A DNA stretch of 64,000 nucleotides from Comamonas sp. (GCA_021166775.1 JAJPEQ010000004.1:310001-374000); one strand, 5' to 3'; counted from the stretch's first letter, positions 46,245 through 54,495 are shown. A program made the numbers and translations. The notes: a model not told the origin generated them from the letters alone.

Positions 46245-47083
46245 GCGGCCAGGAGTGCCCGCAATTCGCTGAGCACCTGCGTGGAGGGCGGACGCACGCC
46301 GCGCCAGAGCAAAAAGGATTGCGCCGCCTGCTCCACCAGCATGCCCAGGCCGTCGCGGGATACGGCGCCGTGGGCGCCGGCCCAATCGAGAAAACCTTGC
46401 GCGGGCGGGCCGTACATCATGTCGTAGGCGAGGGCGCCGGGCCTGAGCACGCGCGCGGGCACGGGGACGGGGCCGCCCGAGAGGCTGCTGCTGGTGGCGT
46501 TGATGATCAGATCAAAATCGGCATCCAACGCCTGCTGGTCAAGCGCGAGCAGCTCCGTTTTGGATAGCTTTGCGCTGCCCAGATGGCGCGCCACCAGTTC
46601 CTCGGCGCGCGCCGCGGTGCGGTTGCACACGGCGATGCGCCGGGGCGCACGCGCGAGCAGGGGGCCGAGCACGCCCGCGGCCGCGCCGCCCGCGCCGATC
46701 AGCAGCACGTCGCGCCCGGCCAGCGGCACACCCGCGCCCTGCTCGATGTCGGCCACGAGCCCCAGGCCGTCGGTGTTGTCGGCGTGGATGCGCCCGCCCT
46801 GCAGCACCAGCGTGTTGGCCGCGCCCGCCTGCGCCACGCGTTCGCTGCGCGTGTGCGAGAGGCGTGCGGCCTCGCGCTTGAGCGGCACCGTGATGTTGCA
46901 GCCGCGCCCGCCTTCCAGCGCGAAGCGGCGCAGCGCGTCGGCGAAGTCGGCCAGCGGCACGCGGCGCGCCTCGTAGCTCAGCCGCTCACCGGTCAGCTCG
47001 GCAAAGCGCGCATGGATCCAGGGCGAGCGGCTGTGGGCGATGGGGTCGCCCATCACGCAGTAGGTGTCAAGAGCGGCGCTCAT
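46241..47083 (-). CDS. aroE: Shikimate dehydrogenase
   Basis: 280-residue NADPH-dependent enzyme reducing 3-dehydroshikimate to shikimate in the aromatic pathway. The substrate-binding SRSPWIH is near residue 18, the catalytic Lys69 is in NITVPLKREA, Asp105 in NTDGLGL, and the nucleotide-binding loop is LLIGAGGAAAGVLG followed by NRT. Residues about 171-192 (AKLSKTELLALDQQALDADF) are encoded by an in-frame palindromic repeat. It overlaps both neighbours by 4 nt. It is a functional partner of the DAHP synthase at 54.5 kb. Confidence 0.96.
   Translation of the reverse strand: MSAALDTYCVMGDPIAHSRSPWIHARFAELTGERLSYEARRVPLADFADALRRFALEGGRGCNITVPLKREAARLSHTRSERVAQAGAANTLVLQGGRIHADNTDGLGLVADIEQGAGVPLAGRDVLLIGAGGAAAGVLGPLLARAPRRIAVCNRTAARAEELVARHLGSAKLSKTELLALDQQALDADFDLIINATSSSLSGGPVPVPARVLRPGALAYDMMYGPPAQGFLDWAGAHGAVSRDGLGMLVEQAAQSFLLWRGVRPPSTQVLSELRALLAA
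46511..46568 (-). repeat. In-frame copy of the palindromic repeat inside aroE
   Basis: On the minus strand it reads GCTATCCAAAACGGAGCTGC, TCGCGCTTGACCAGCAGGCG, TTGGATGCCGATTTTGAT, aligning with the pbpC copy at roughly 70 percent by eye, including the shared GGAGCTGC, GCGCTT and GCGTTG. The arm AGCTGCTCGCGCTT is identical to the right arm of the element at 58026-58041 read on the minus strand. Confidence 0.65.
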
Positions 47084-47943
47084 TGCGGCTCCTGGATTTG
47101 CGTTTGCAGCACCTGCTCGCGCGTGAATTTGAAGCGCGCGACGACCGCGAGCTGGTCGGCCTTGGCGCGCAGCTCGGGGCTGAAGGCACCGAACGGCCCG
47201 GCCGTGCGCGCGATCGCCTCGGCGCGGCCGTCCAGCAGCCGGTTGCCCGAGCCCTGCACGATCTCGGTCGAGAGCACGCGCCCATCGTGGTTCACGGTGA
47301 GGATCATCACCAGCTCGCCATAGAGCTTCTTGCCGCCGGCCTCGGGAAAGTGGCGCGTGCCCCTGTCCTCCACCTTGCGCCGCAGCTGGTCGTAGTACAG
47401 CGCGTAGACGGCCTCGCGCGTGGCGGGGCTGATGTAGCGCTTGCGCGGGCGCGCGTTTTCCTCGTTGATGCGCTTTTCGATCTCGGCCAGCAGGCGGATG
47501 AGCTGCTGGCGCTTTTCTTCCTGCGCCCGGCCCTCGGCGCTTTGATGCACCTGGCGCGGATCGGGCGCGGGCATCTTCGCGAGCCGGCGGCGCACCTGCA
47601 CCAGCAGTTGCTGCTGCTCCTGCAGCAGCCGGTCCATCTGGCGCTGCGCATCCTCGGTGTCGTCGCCCGTGGCCGTGAGCGCCGAGTAGGGCAGCGGGCT
47701 GCTGGCGCGGCCCTGCTCGGCGCTCCCGCCGCCCGCCAGCGAGGCTTGCGCGATGGCCTGCGCCTTGTCGGGCGTCCCCTGGCTTTTGGCATTGACGAGG
47801 ATCACCTCCAGCGGCGTGTCCTGGAAGATGCGGTCAAACGTCTGCGGCGCGACGAAGCGCACCGTGAGCAGCGCCGCGTGCACCGCGATCGACAGGCCCA
47901 GCGCCAGCTGCAGCGTGCTGATGTGGCGCAGCAAGCGAAGCAT
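47080..47943 (-). CDS. TonB-like energy-transducing protein
   Basis: 287-residue protein with one N-terminal membrane helix (about 14-32, LQLALGLSIAVHAALLTV), a long coiled-coil-prone middle (about 95-175, rich in Gln, Arg and Glu) and a C-terminal TonB-like domain (about 195-280, GELVMILTVNHDGRVLSTEIVQGSGN). The Pro-rich spacer of classical TonB is missing. No exbB/exbD genes are adjacent. ATG at 47943 is used; a GTG at 47949 would overlap the rnb stop. The 3' end overlaps aroE by 4 nt. Confidence 0.85.
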   Translation of the reverse strand: MLRLLRHISTLQLALGLSIAVHAALLTVRFVAPQTFDRIFQDTPLEVILVNAKSQGTPDKAQAIAQASLAGGGSAEQGRASSPLPYSALTATGDDTEDAQRQMDRLLQEQQQLLVQVRRRLAKMPAPDPRQVHQSAEGRAQEEKRQQLIRLLAEIEKRINEENARPRKRYISPATREAVYALYYDQLRRKVEDRGTRHFPEAGGKKLYGELVMILTVNHDGRVLSTEIVQGSGNRLLDGRAEAIARTAGPFGAFSPELRAKADQLAVVARFKFTREQVLQTQIQEPQ

Positions 47944-47945
47944 GG

Positions 47946-50015
47946 TCACGGCGCGGGGGTCTCCGCGGCGCCTTCGCCGCCCTCGCTCATGTCCACCGCG
48001 ATCGCGAGCGTCGCCTGCGGCGCGTCGGCCTCGTCGTCGTCGATCACGGCGTCGTCGCTGGTATCGAGCGGATCATCGAGCCGCGCCGCCAGCGTGCCGC
48101 TGAGCTCCAGCGTGATCTCGTCGGCCGCGCCCAGGCGCACGCGCACGCGCGCGCCGCGCGGCAGGCCCTGAGCGCCCAGCACCGGCAGCACCAGCGGCAG
48201 CGTGTCGGCGCGCACGAGGAAGTCGCCATTGCCGCCTTCGCGGATCACGGCGCAGTCGAGCTCGGTGATGCCCTGCTGCCTGAGGTAACGCAGCGTCCAC
48301 CAGCGCTCCATGCTCGCCTGGTAGGCGTTGTAGGCGCCGTAGGTCGCGTCGAAGCTGCTGATGATGGCCAGCAGGCTCGCATCCTTGGGCTTGAAAGGCG
48401 CGGCCAGCGCGGCCGTGGTGCCGTGGCGCACGCAGGCGATGATCTGCCACTGGTTGAACAGATCCACATAGCGGCGCAGCGGCGAGGTAGCCCAGGCGTA
48501 GCAGGGCACGCCTATACCCGCGTGCGGCAGCGCGCGCAGGCTCATGCGCACCTTCACGCCGGGCGCCAGGCTCGCCTGGCTGCGGTAGATGCCGGGCACG
48601 CCGTGCTCGGCCAGCATCCGCCCCCAGGTGGCGTTGGCGACGATCGCGGCTTCGGCCACGATGAGGTCCAGCGGCGCGCCGCGATGGCGCGTTTCGATGG
48701 CGACGGTTTCGCTGCCATCGGGTTCCTCGCCATCGACACCCGAAAGGCGAAAGGTGTAATCGGGCCGGTTGAAGTTCTCGGGCTTGCCGCGCACCGCCTC
48801 GCGCCCGGCCTTGAGATGGCGCGCCAGCTTGTACAAAAAAGTGAGCTCTTCGCGCTTGTCCAGCAAGGGCTGGGGCGTGTTTTCGCTTGAAACGCCGGGG
48901 TTGCTGATCCAGTCTTCGGTGACGATGTGATCGAGCTGGTCGTGGCGGAAGTTGATCGCCACCTGCACGCGTTCGAGCCGCGTCTGGCTCGCCAGCACCG
49001 CGAGCGTCGCCTCGTCGTAGGTCACGTACAGCGACACCGCCGGGTTGGCGCGCTCGGCGTCCAGCGTGTAGGCCTGCACCACCTCGGGCGGCAGCATGGT
49101 GATCTTGTGCCCCGGCAGATAGACGGTGGAGAGGCGCTGGCGCGCCAGCGCGTCCAGCGCGTCGCCCGGCGCAATCGCCAGGCCCGGCGCGGCGATGTGG
49201 ATGCCCACCGTCACGCGCCCGCTGCCCAGGCCCTGCACCGAGAGCGCGTCGTCGATTTCGGTGGTCTGCGAGTCGTCGATGGAATAGGCCGCCACGCTGG
49301 CGAGCGGCAGGTCCCGCGGCGGCTCGGGCGCCGTGACCGGGGCGAAGCCCGTGCCCTTGGGAAACCACTCGAACAGGAAACGCTGCCAGTGAAACGCGTA
49401 GGCCGAAGCGATCGCCCCCGCGTCCTGCAGCAGCGCCAGCGGCGCCTTGTGCGCGCTGCGGCTGGCCTGCACCACGGCCTTGTACTCGGGCGCATTCTTG
49501 TCGGGCCGGAACAGGATCTTGTAGAGCTGCTCGGCAATCGGTGCGGGGCAGCGGCCCTGCGTCAATTCGTCGGCCCAGGCGTCGATCTGCGCCTGCAGCT
49601 GTTTTTTCTTTTCGATCGCCGCCAGCGCCTGCTGCAGGATGTCGGCCGGCGCCTTCTTGAAGCGGCCCTTGCCCGCGCGGCGAAAGTAGTGGGGCGCGTC
49701 GTAGAGCGCGAGCAGCATGCCCGCGAGCTGCGGCGCCGGCGCCTGCTCGGAAAAATACTCGTGCGCCAGTTCGGCGAAGCCGAATTCGCCCTCGGGCGCG
49801 AACTCCCAGGCCAGCGGCAGCTCCACCGTGGCGGCCACCGCCTGCGCCTGCGCCAGCAACTCGTCCGGCGCGGGCTGCTCGAACCTGAGCATCAGCGCCG
49901 CGCCCTTGACCTTCACGCGCTTGCCGCTGGCAAGTTCGACCTGCGCGGAGTTTTCCGCCTCGGACAGGATGCGCCCGGCGTGGAATTTGCCCGCTTCTTC
50001 AAATAAGACATGCAT
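47946..50015 (-). CDS. rnb: RNase II/RNR-family exoribonuclease
   Basis: 689-residue 3'-5' exoribonuclease. The RNB catalytic domain (about 245-565) has the metal-binding acids in YSIDDSQTTEIDDALSV, the substrate pocket VGIHIAAPGLAI and SPLRRYVDLFNQW near residue 510. The N-terminal part (MHVLFEEAGKFHAGRILSEA) is not a typical cold-shock domain but fits the beta-proteobacterial variant, and the C-terminal tail is Asp/Glu-rich after an S1-like segment. It heads the run rnb-tonB-aroE-mtgA-ruvC. Confidence 0.9.
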   Translation of the reverse strand: MHVLFEEAGKFHAGRILSEAENSAQVELASGKRVKVKGAALMLRFEQPAPDELLAQAQAVAATVELPLAWEFAPEGEFGFAELAHEYFSEQAPAPQLAGMLLALYDAPHYFRRAGKGRFKKAPADILQQALAAIEKKKQLQAQIDAWADELTQGRCPAPIAEQLYKILFRPDKNAPEYKAVVQASRSAHKAPLALLQDAGAIASAYAFHWQRFLFEWFPKGTGFAPVTAPEPPRDLPLASVAAYSIDDSQTTEIDDALSVQGLGSGRVTVGIHIAAPGLAIAPGDALDALARQRLSTVYLPGHKITMLPPEVVQAYTLDAERANPAVSLYVTYDEATLAVLASQTRLERVQVAINFRHDQLDHIVTEDWISNPGVSSENTPQPLLDKREELTFLYKLARHLKAGREAVRGKPENFNRPDYTFRLSGVDGEEPDGSETVAIETRHRGAPLDLIVAEAAIVANATWGRMLAEHGVPGIYRSQASLAPGVKVRMSLRALPHAGIGVPCYAWATSPLRRYVDLFNQWQIIACVRHGTTAALAAPFKPKDASLLAIISSFDATYGAYNAYQASMERWWTLRYLRQQGITELDCAVIREGGNGDFLVRADTLPLVLPVLGAQGLPRGARVRVRLGAADEITLELSGTLAARLDDPLDTSDDAVIDDDEADAPQATLAIAVDMSEGGEGAAETPAP

Positions 50016-50056
50016 GGGCCGGATTTTCCCATGCGATGCAGGGGCTCAGGCCGGGC

Positions 50057-50818
50057 TCAGACTTCGAGGATGAGCTGCGGGTCGAAATGCCGGTTTTCGT
50101 TGACGCCGCCCTTGGCGTAGCCGCGCGGATTGGCCACCACGCGCGTCTTGCCCACGCGGTAGTCAAAGCTGTCGTGCACGTGCCCGTGCAGCCAGAGCTC
50201 GGGCTGCCAGCGCTCGATGCGCGCCTGGAGGTCGGAGACGAAGGCCGCGTTGATGGGCGAGCCGACGAATTTTTCCGCGATGCTGCCGCGCGCCGGCGCG
50301 AAGTGCGTGACCACCACCGTGGGGCCATCGAAGGGCTCGGCGAAGCGCTTGTCCAGCCACGCGATCGACTGGTCGAACAGCAGCTGCGAGACGGCGGGGG
50401 TGAACAGATCGGCGAAGTCCGGCGCAATCGCGATGCGCGTGTAGTCGCGTGCGAAGGTGGTGATCTTCTGCAGCGCCGCGTCGCGCCGCTCGGCCGACTC
50501 GAACAGCCGGAAGTCCGACCACAGCGTGCAACCCAGAAAGCGCACGCCCTGGTGGCGCCACTCGTCGTGCTCGAGCACGCGCACGTTGCTGCCTTCGGCG
50601 TGCTGGCGCAGCTGCGCGTGCGTCGCCTCGATGCTGGCACCGAAGAATTCGTGATTGCCGGCGACGAACAGCGTGGGCTGCGCGTACTGGCGCGCCCAGG
50701 CCATGGCCTGCTCGGGCCGCTGCAGATCGCCCGCGAGCACCACCACGTCGGCGTCGGTGGGCGGCGGCTCCATGGGATGAACGGACAGGTGCAGATCGGA
50801 GAGCAGGGTGATTTTCAT
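50057..50818 (-). CDS. Calcineurin-like metallophosphoesterase
   Basis: 253-residue cytoplasmic phosphoesterase with the five metal-binding blocks in order: LLSDLHLS (7-13), LAGDLQ, AGNHEFFG, VVVTHFAPA and LWLHGHVHDSFDY. The two-metal site looks complete. The substrate is unknown. It is 41 nt upstream of rnb on the same strand, so it may be co-transcribed. Its own start has no strong ribosome site (CACCACCCCGCC before the ATG). Confidence 0.9.
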   Translation of the reverse strand: MKITLLSDLHLSVHPMEPPPTDADVVVLAGDLQRPEQAMAWARQYAQPTLFVAGNHEFFGASIEATHAQLRQHAEGSNVRVLEHDEWRHQGVRFLGCTLWSDFRLFESAERRDAALQKITTFARDYTRIAIAPDFADLFTPAVSQLLFDQSIAWLDKRFAEPFDGPTVVVTHFAPARGSIAEKFVGSPINAAFVSDLQARIERWQPELWLHGHVHDSFDYRVGKTRVVANPRGYAKGGVNENRHFDPQLILEV

Positions 50819-50875
50819 GGCGGGGTGGTGTGTGGGAAGAGCCGCGCCAAGAATAAGCGAGGACGGCGGGGCGTG

Positions 50876-51460
50876 CTACGCGAGGGCGCAAAAGGCCAGG
50901 ACGCCGTCCAGCTGATGGTCGAAATCGGACAGCGCATGCTCGCCGCCTTCGAGCACGATCTGCGTGGCAGCCGGGTAGCGCGCGACCATCTCGCGCCAGT
51001 CGAGCACCTCGTCGCCCTTGGCGGCGATCAGCAGCTCACGCCCCGCGGGCACATCCGGGCGAACGTCGAGCGCGCGCAGTTCGGCTATGTACTCCTCGCG
51101 GAAGAAAAAGCGCTCCTCGGGGTTGTGCCACGCCGTCTGCTCGCCGATGTGGTGCGCCAGGTCGCGCGCCGGGTCGACGGCCGGGTTCAGCAGCACGCTC
51201 GCGCAGCGCTTTTCCCGGGCCACCCAACTCGCGTAGTAGCCGCCGAGCGAAGAGCCGATGACCGCCATGCGCTCGCCCGGCCAGTGCGCGATGCCCGCCG
51301 CCACCTTGTCCATCGCCTCGCGTGGCGAGGGTGGCAGTTGCGGGCACCACAGCAGCACGCCGGGGTGGTGCCTCGCCACTGCCTGCGCCACGAGGCGTGC
51401 CTTGGTCGATTGCGGCGAGGAGCGAAAGCCGTGCAGGTACAGCAGGTGGGTGGTGGGCAT
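50876..51460 (-). CDS. YqiA/YcfP-family alpha/beta-fold esterase
   Basis: 194-residue hydrolase starting MPTTHLLYLHGFRSSPQSTK. The nucleophile elbow is GSSLGGYYASW near residue 72, with the catalytic Asp in AAKGDEVLDWREM and the His in EGGEHALSDF. E. coli YqiA has esterase activity on short acyl esters. It is divergent from rodA and 57 nt upstream of the phosphoesterase. Confidence 0.87.
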   Translation of the reverse strand: MPTTHLLYLHGFRSSPQSTKARLVAQAVARHHPGVLLWCPQLPPSPREAMDKVAAGIAHWPGERMAVIGSSLGGYYASWVAREKRCASVLLNPAVDPARDLAHHIGEQTAWHNPEERFFFREEYIAELRALDVRPDVPAGRELLIAAKGDEVLDWREMVARYPAATQIVLEGGEHALSDFDHQLDGVLAFCALA

Positions 51461-51545
51461 GGCGGTGGCGGCAGGGTGTGGCAAAGCCATGGACTTTGAC
51501 ACAGGCGCGCGCCTTCGGGATGCCGAGGAAGGTTTCAGCGGCGGG

Positions 51546-51551
51546 GATAAT
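51546..51551 (+). promoter_or_regulatory. Candidate -10 box of rodA, 9 nt before the ATG
   Basis: GATAAT followed by CGCGCGCCG and the rodA ATG; no Shine-Dalgarno. This would give a leader of at most a few nt. Confidence 0.45.
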
Positions 51552-51560
51552 CGCGCGCCG

Positions 51561-52736
51561 ATGTCCCCGACCACCTTTGAAAAGCCCACCCTGCTGCAGC
51601 GCATCGCGCCGCTGTTTCGAGGCTTCGACCTGATCCTGATGCTGCTGGTGCTGGTGATCATGGGCATCGGACTGGTGGCCATGTATTCCTCGGGCTACGA
51701 CTACGGCAGCCGCTTTGCCGACCATGCGCGCAATCTGCTGCTGGCGCTGGGCATCCTGTTCGTGGTGGCGCAGGTGCCGCCCCAGAAGATGATCAGCCTG
51801 GCGCCCCCCGTGTACGCGGTGGCGGTGGCGCTGCTGGTGGCGGTGGCGCTGTTCGGCATCACCAAGAAGGGGGCGCAGCGCTGGATCAACCTGGGCGTGG
51901 TGATCCAGCCCAGCGAGTTCATGAAGATCGCCATGCCGCTGATGCTCGCCTGGTGGTTCCAGCGCCGCGAGGGACAGCTCAGGGTGCTGGATTTCATCGT
52001 GGCGGCCGCGCTGCTGGTCGTGCCCGTGGGCCTGATCATGAAGCAGCCCGACCTGGGGACGGCCCTGCTCGTGATGGCCGCGGGCCTGTCCGTGATCTTC
52101 TTTGCCGGGCTGCCCTGGAAACTGGTGCTGCCGCCGCTTATCGTTGGCGTGGCGGGCATCGTGCTGCTCGTCTGGTTCGAGCCGCGCCTGTGCGCCGACG
52201 GGGTCAACTGGCCGCTGCTGCACGATTACCAGCAGCAGCGCGTGTGCACCCTGCTCGATCCTTCGCGCGATCCTCTGGGCAAGGGATTTCACATCATCCA
52301 GGGCATGATCGCGATCGGCTCGGGTGGCGTCTGGGGCAAGGGCTTCATGTCGGGCACGCAGACGCACCTGGAATTCATTCCCGAGCGCACCACGGACTTC
52401 ATCTTCGCTGCCTTCTCCGAGGAGTTCGGCCTTGCGGGCAACCTCGTGCTCATTGTCTGCTTCCTGCTGCTGGTGTGGCGTGGGCTGGCGATCGCCTTGC
52501 GCGCCAACACCCTGTTTTCGCGCCTCGTGGCGGGGGCGGTGGCTATGATTTTCTTTGCCTATGCCTTCGTCAACATGGCCATGGTCAGTGGCCTGCTGCC
52601 CGTGGTGGGCGTGCCCTTGCCCTTCGTGAGCTATGGCGGCACGGCGGCCGCCACGCTGGGCCTGGCGCTGGGCATTCTGCTGTCGATCGCCAAGGTGCAG
52701 CGCCAGGAACCCGAGGGGCTGCCACTGCCTCTATAG
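51561..52736 (+). CDS. rodA: Rod-shape-determining SEDS glycosyltransferase RodA
   Basis: 391-residue SEDS-family peptidoglycan polymerase with ten predicted helices, part of the elongasome. Family blocks are present: GAQRWINLGVVIQPSEFMKIA near residue 110, KQPDLGTALLV, IAIGSGGVWGKGFMSGTQTHLEFIPERTTDFIFAAF, and GVPLPFVSYGGTA at the C-terminus. The partner gene mrdA (PBP2) and mreBCD are not adjacent within the window. ATG 51561 is chosen; the frame is open further upstream, but that part overlaps yqiA and looks non-coding. Confidence 0.95.
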   Translation: MSPTTFEKPTLLQRIAPLFRGFDLILMLLVLVIMGIGLVAMYSSGYDYGSRFADHARNLLLALGILFVVAQVPPQKMISLAPPVYAVAVALLVAVALFGITKKGAQRWINLGVVIQPSEFMKIAMPLMLAWWFQRREGQLRVLDFIVAAALLVVPVGLIMKQPDLGTALLVMAAGLSVIFFAGLPWKLVLPPLIVGVAGIVLLVWFEPRLCADGVNWPLLHDYQQQRVCTLLDPSRDPLGKGFHIIQGMIAIGSGGVWGKGFMSGTQTHLEFIPERTTDFIFAAFSEEFGLAGNLVLIVCFLLLVWRGLAIALRANTLFSRLVAGAVAMIFFAYAFVNMAMVSGLLPVVGVPLPFVSYGGTAAATLGLALGILLSIAKVQRQEPEGLPLPL

Positions 52737-52744
52737 GCGTGTAG

Positions 52745-52750
52745 GACAAT
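52745..52750 (+). promoter_or_regulatory. Candidate -10 box of tldD, 7 nt before the ATG at 52758
   Basis: GACAAT with seven nt to ATG 52758. The other in-frame ATG (52749) lies inside this box, which argues for 52758 as the true start of a leaderless mRNA. Confidence 0.45.
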
Positions 52751-52757
52751 GGCAGGC

Positions 52758-54218
52758 ATGATCTCACGCGAACCCACGATAGAGCGCCTGGCAACCGCCC
52801 GCGCGCTGTTGCTCGAACCCTTCGGCCTCGACGAGAGCCACCTCACGCGGGCGTTGGCGCACATCCGCGCGCACCGCGTCGATGACGCCGATCTGTATTT
52901 TCAATACACCCGCAGCGAGGGCTGGAGCCTGGAGGAGGGTATCGTCAAGACGGGCTCGTTCTCCATCGACCAGGGCGTGGGTGTGCGTGCCGTGAGCGGC
53001 GAGAAGACCGCGTTCGCCTATTCCGACGATATTTCAGAGGCCTCGCTGCTGGATGCTGCCCGTGCCGTGCGCTCGATCTCCAGCGCGGGCAAGGCGGGGC
53101 GCGCCAAGGTGGCGCTGCGCAAGGTGGCCAGGAGCCGTGCGCTGTATCCGGCGCTCGATCCGATCGCCACGCTGGGCAGCACCGAGAAGGTGCGCCTGCT
53201 CGAACGGGCCGAGCGCGCCGCGCGCGCCAGGGATCCGCGCGTCGCCCAGGTGATGGCGGGCCTGGCTAGCGAGTACGACGTGGTGCTCATCGCCCGCGCC
53301 GACGGCACGCTGGCGGCCGACGTGCGCCCGCTGGTGCGCCTGTCGATCAGCGTGATCGCCGAGCACAAGGGGCGGCGCGAGATCGGCTCGGCCGGCGGGG
53401 GCGGGCGTTTTGGCCTGGCGTGGTTCAGCGATGAGCAGATCACGCAATATGTGAACGAGGCGGTCGACGCGGCGCTCGTCAATCTGGAGTCGCGACCCGC
53501 GCCCGCGGGCGAGATGACGGTGGTGCTGGGCCCCGGCTGGCCGGGCGTGCTGCTGCACGAGGCCGTGGGCCACGGGCTGGAGGGCGACTTCAACCGCAAG
53601 GGTTCGAGCGCCTTCACGGGCCGCATCGGCGAGCGCGTGGCCGCCCGCGGCGTGACGGTGCTCGACGACGGCACGATGCCCGACCGCCGGGGCTCGCTCA
53701 ACGTCGATGACGAAGGGCACCCGACGCAGCGCAACGTGCTGATCGAGGACGGCATCTTGAAAGGCTACATGCAGGATGCGCTCAACGCCCGCCTCATGGG
53801 TGTGCCGCGCACCGGCAACGGCCGGCGCGAAAGCTATGCTTACGCGCCCATGCCGCGCATGACCAACACCTACATGCTCGCGGGTGACAAGGACCCGCGG
53901 GAGATCGTCGCCAGCATCCGGAGGGGTCTGTACGCGACCAATTTCGGCGGTGGCCAAGTGGATATCACCAGCGGCAAGTTCGTGTTTTCCGCGAGCCAGG
54001 CCTGGTGGGTGGAAAACGGCAAGCCGCTGTACCCCGTCAAGGGCGCGACGCTGGTGGGCAGCGGCCCCGATGCACTCAAGAAGATCCGCATGATCGGCAA
54101 CGACCTGCAACTGGACAGCGGCGTGGGCACCTGCGGCAAGGAAGGCCAGAGCGTGCCCGTGGGCGTGGGCATGCCCACGCTGCGCATCGACGCGCTGACC
54201 GTGGGCGGCACGGCCTAA
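52758..54218 (+). CDS. tldD: TldD metalloprotease subunit
   Basis: 486-residue TldD, which with TldE (PmbA) forms a zinc protease degrading unfolded peptides and maturing some modified peptides. The zinc motif HEAVGHGLEGD is intact near residue 265. Other family blocks are SFSIDQGVGVRAVSGEKTAFAYSD, GYMQDALNARLMG and GGGQVDITSGKFVFS. Start MISREPTIERLA at 52758 is preferred over an ATG three codons earlier. The partner pmbA is not in the window, as is usual. Confidence 0.93.
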   Translation: MISREPTIERLATARALLLEPFGLDESHLTRALAHIRAHRVDDADLYFQYTRSEGWSLEEGIVKTGSFSIDQGVGVRAVSGEKTAFAYSDDISEASLLDAARAVRSISSAGKAGRAKVALRKVARSRALYPALDPIATLGSTEKVRLLERAERAARARDPRVAQVMAGLASEYDVVLIARADGTLAADVRPLVRLSISVIAEHKGRREIGSAGGGGRFGLAWFSDEQITQYVNEAVDAALVNLESRPAPAGEMTVVLGPGWPGVLLHEAVGHGLEGDFNRKGSSAFTGRIGERVAARGVTVLDDGTMPDRRGSLNVDDEGHPTQRNVLIEDGILKGYMQDALNARLMGVPRTGNGRRESYAYAPMPRMTNTYMLAGDKDPREIVASIRRGLYATNFGGGQVDITSGKFVFSASQAWWVENGKPLYPVKGATLVGSGPDALKKIRMIGNDLQLDSGVGTCGKEGQSVPVGVGMPTLRIDALTVGGTA

Positions 54219-54263
54219 GAGGCTGTGAATCTCTCCCTCATGCGGGGGAAACCCACAGCCTCT
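54218..54263 (+). terminator. Hairpin after tldD, possible terminator
   Basis: AGAGGCTGTG (54218-54227) and CACAGCCTCT (54254-54263) form a perfect 10-bp inverted repeat with a 26-nt loop, starting at the tldD stop codon. No T-run follows, so intrinsic termination is uncertain; it may instead protect the 3' end. Confidence 0.45.
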
Positions 54264-54292
54264 GTGTTGTGGCGTGCAGGCAACGCCGCGTG

Positions 54293-54322
54293 TTGCGGTG
54301 CGGCAAATCATCGTGCTACATT
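54293..54322 (+). promoter_or_regulatory. Candidate promoter for the DAHP-synthase leader
   Basis: TTGCGG (54293-54298), an 18-nt spacer and TACATT (54317-54322). Transcription would begin about 7 nt later, which is exactly the ATG of the leader peptide (54329). Confidence 0.5.
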
Positions 54323-54328
54323 GGACGC

Positions 54329-54385
54329 ATGGCTACGCACCACGCGTTTTACTTTTACTTTTGGTACTCGACCGCAGGCGGTTGA
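54329..54385 (+). CDS. Aromatic-rich leader peptide of a DAHP-synthase attenuator
   Basis: 18-codon ORF encoding MATHHAFYFYFWYSTAGG, with seven consecutive Phe/Tyr/Trp codons (codons 7-13). It lies between a promoter-like sequence and an intrinsic terminator upstream of aroG. The composition is that of a translational sensor for charged tRNA-Phe, tRNA-Tyr and tRNA-Trp, analogous to PheL in E. coli. There is no good Shine-Dalgarno sequence; the -10 box is only 6 nt upstream, so translation is probably leaderless. Confidence 0.8.
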   Translation: MATHHAFYFYFWYSTAGG

Positions 54386-54459
54386 GAGGTACGCGCGCAC
54401 GCATTCAGTTCCTTCTCTTCAAGAAAACCGCCGCAGCGACAGACGCCCGGCGGTTTTTT
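54371..54459 (+). terminator. Attenuator: alternative hairpins and terminator before aroG
   Basis: The terminator stem is AAAACCGCCG (54424-54433) with CGGCGGTTTT (54448-54457), 10 bp perfect, followed by a T-run. An upstream GGCGGTT (54377-54383), overlapping the leader stop codon, can pair with AACCGCC of the terminator's left arm (54426-54432) as antiterminator. ACCG-CAGG-CGGT (54371-54382) is a small competing hairpin. A ribosome at the stop codon would cover GGCGGTT and allow termination; a stall at the aromatic codons would free it. Confidence 0.8.
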
Positions 54460-54495
54460 ATTGGCTTTCAATCAACTGACCCAAGGAAGACCGAC

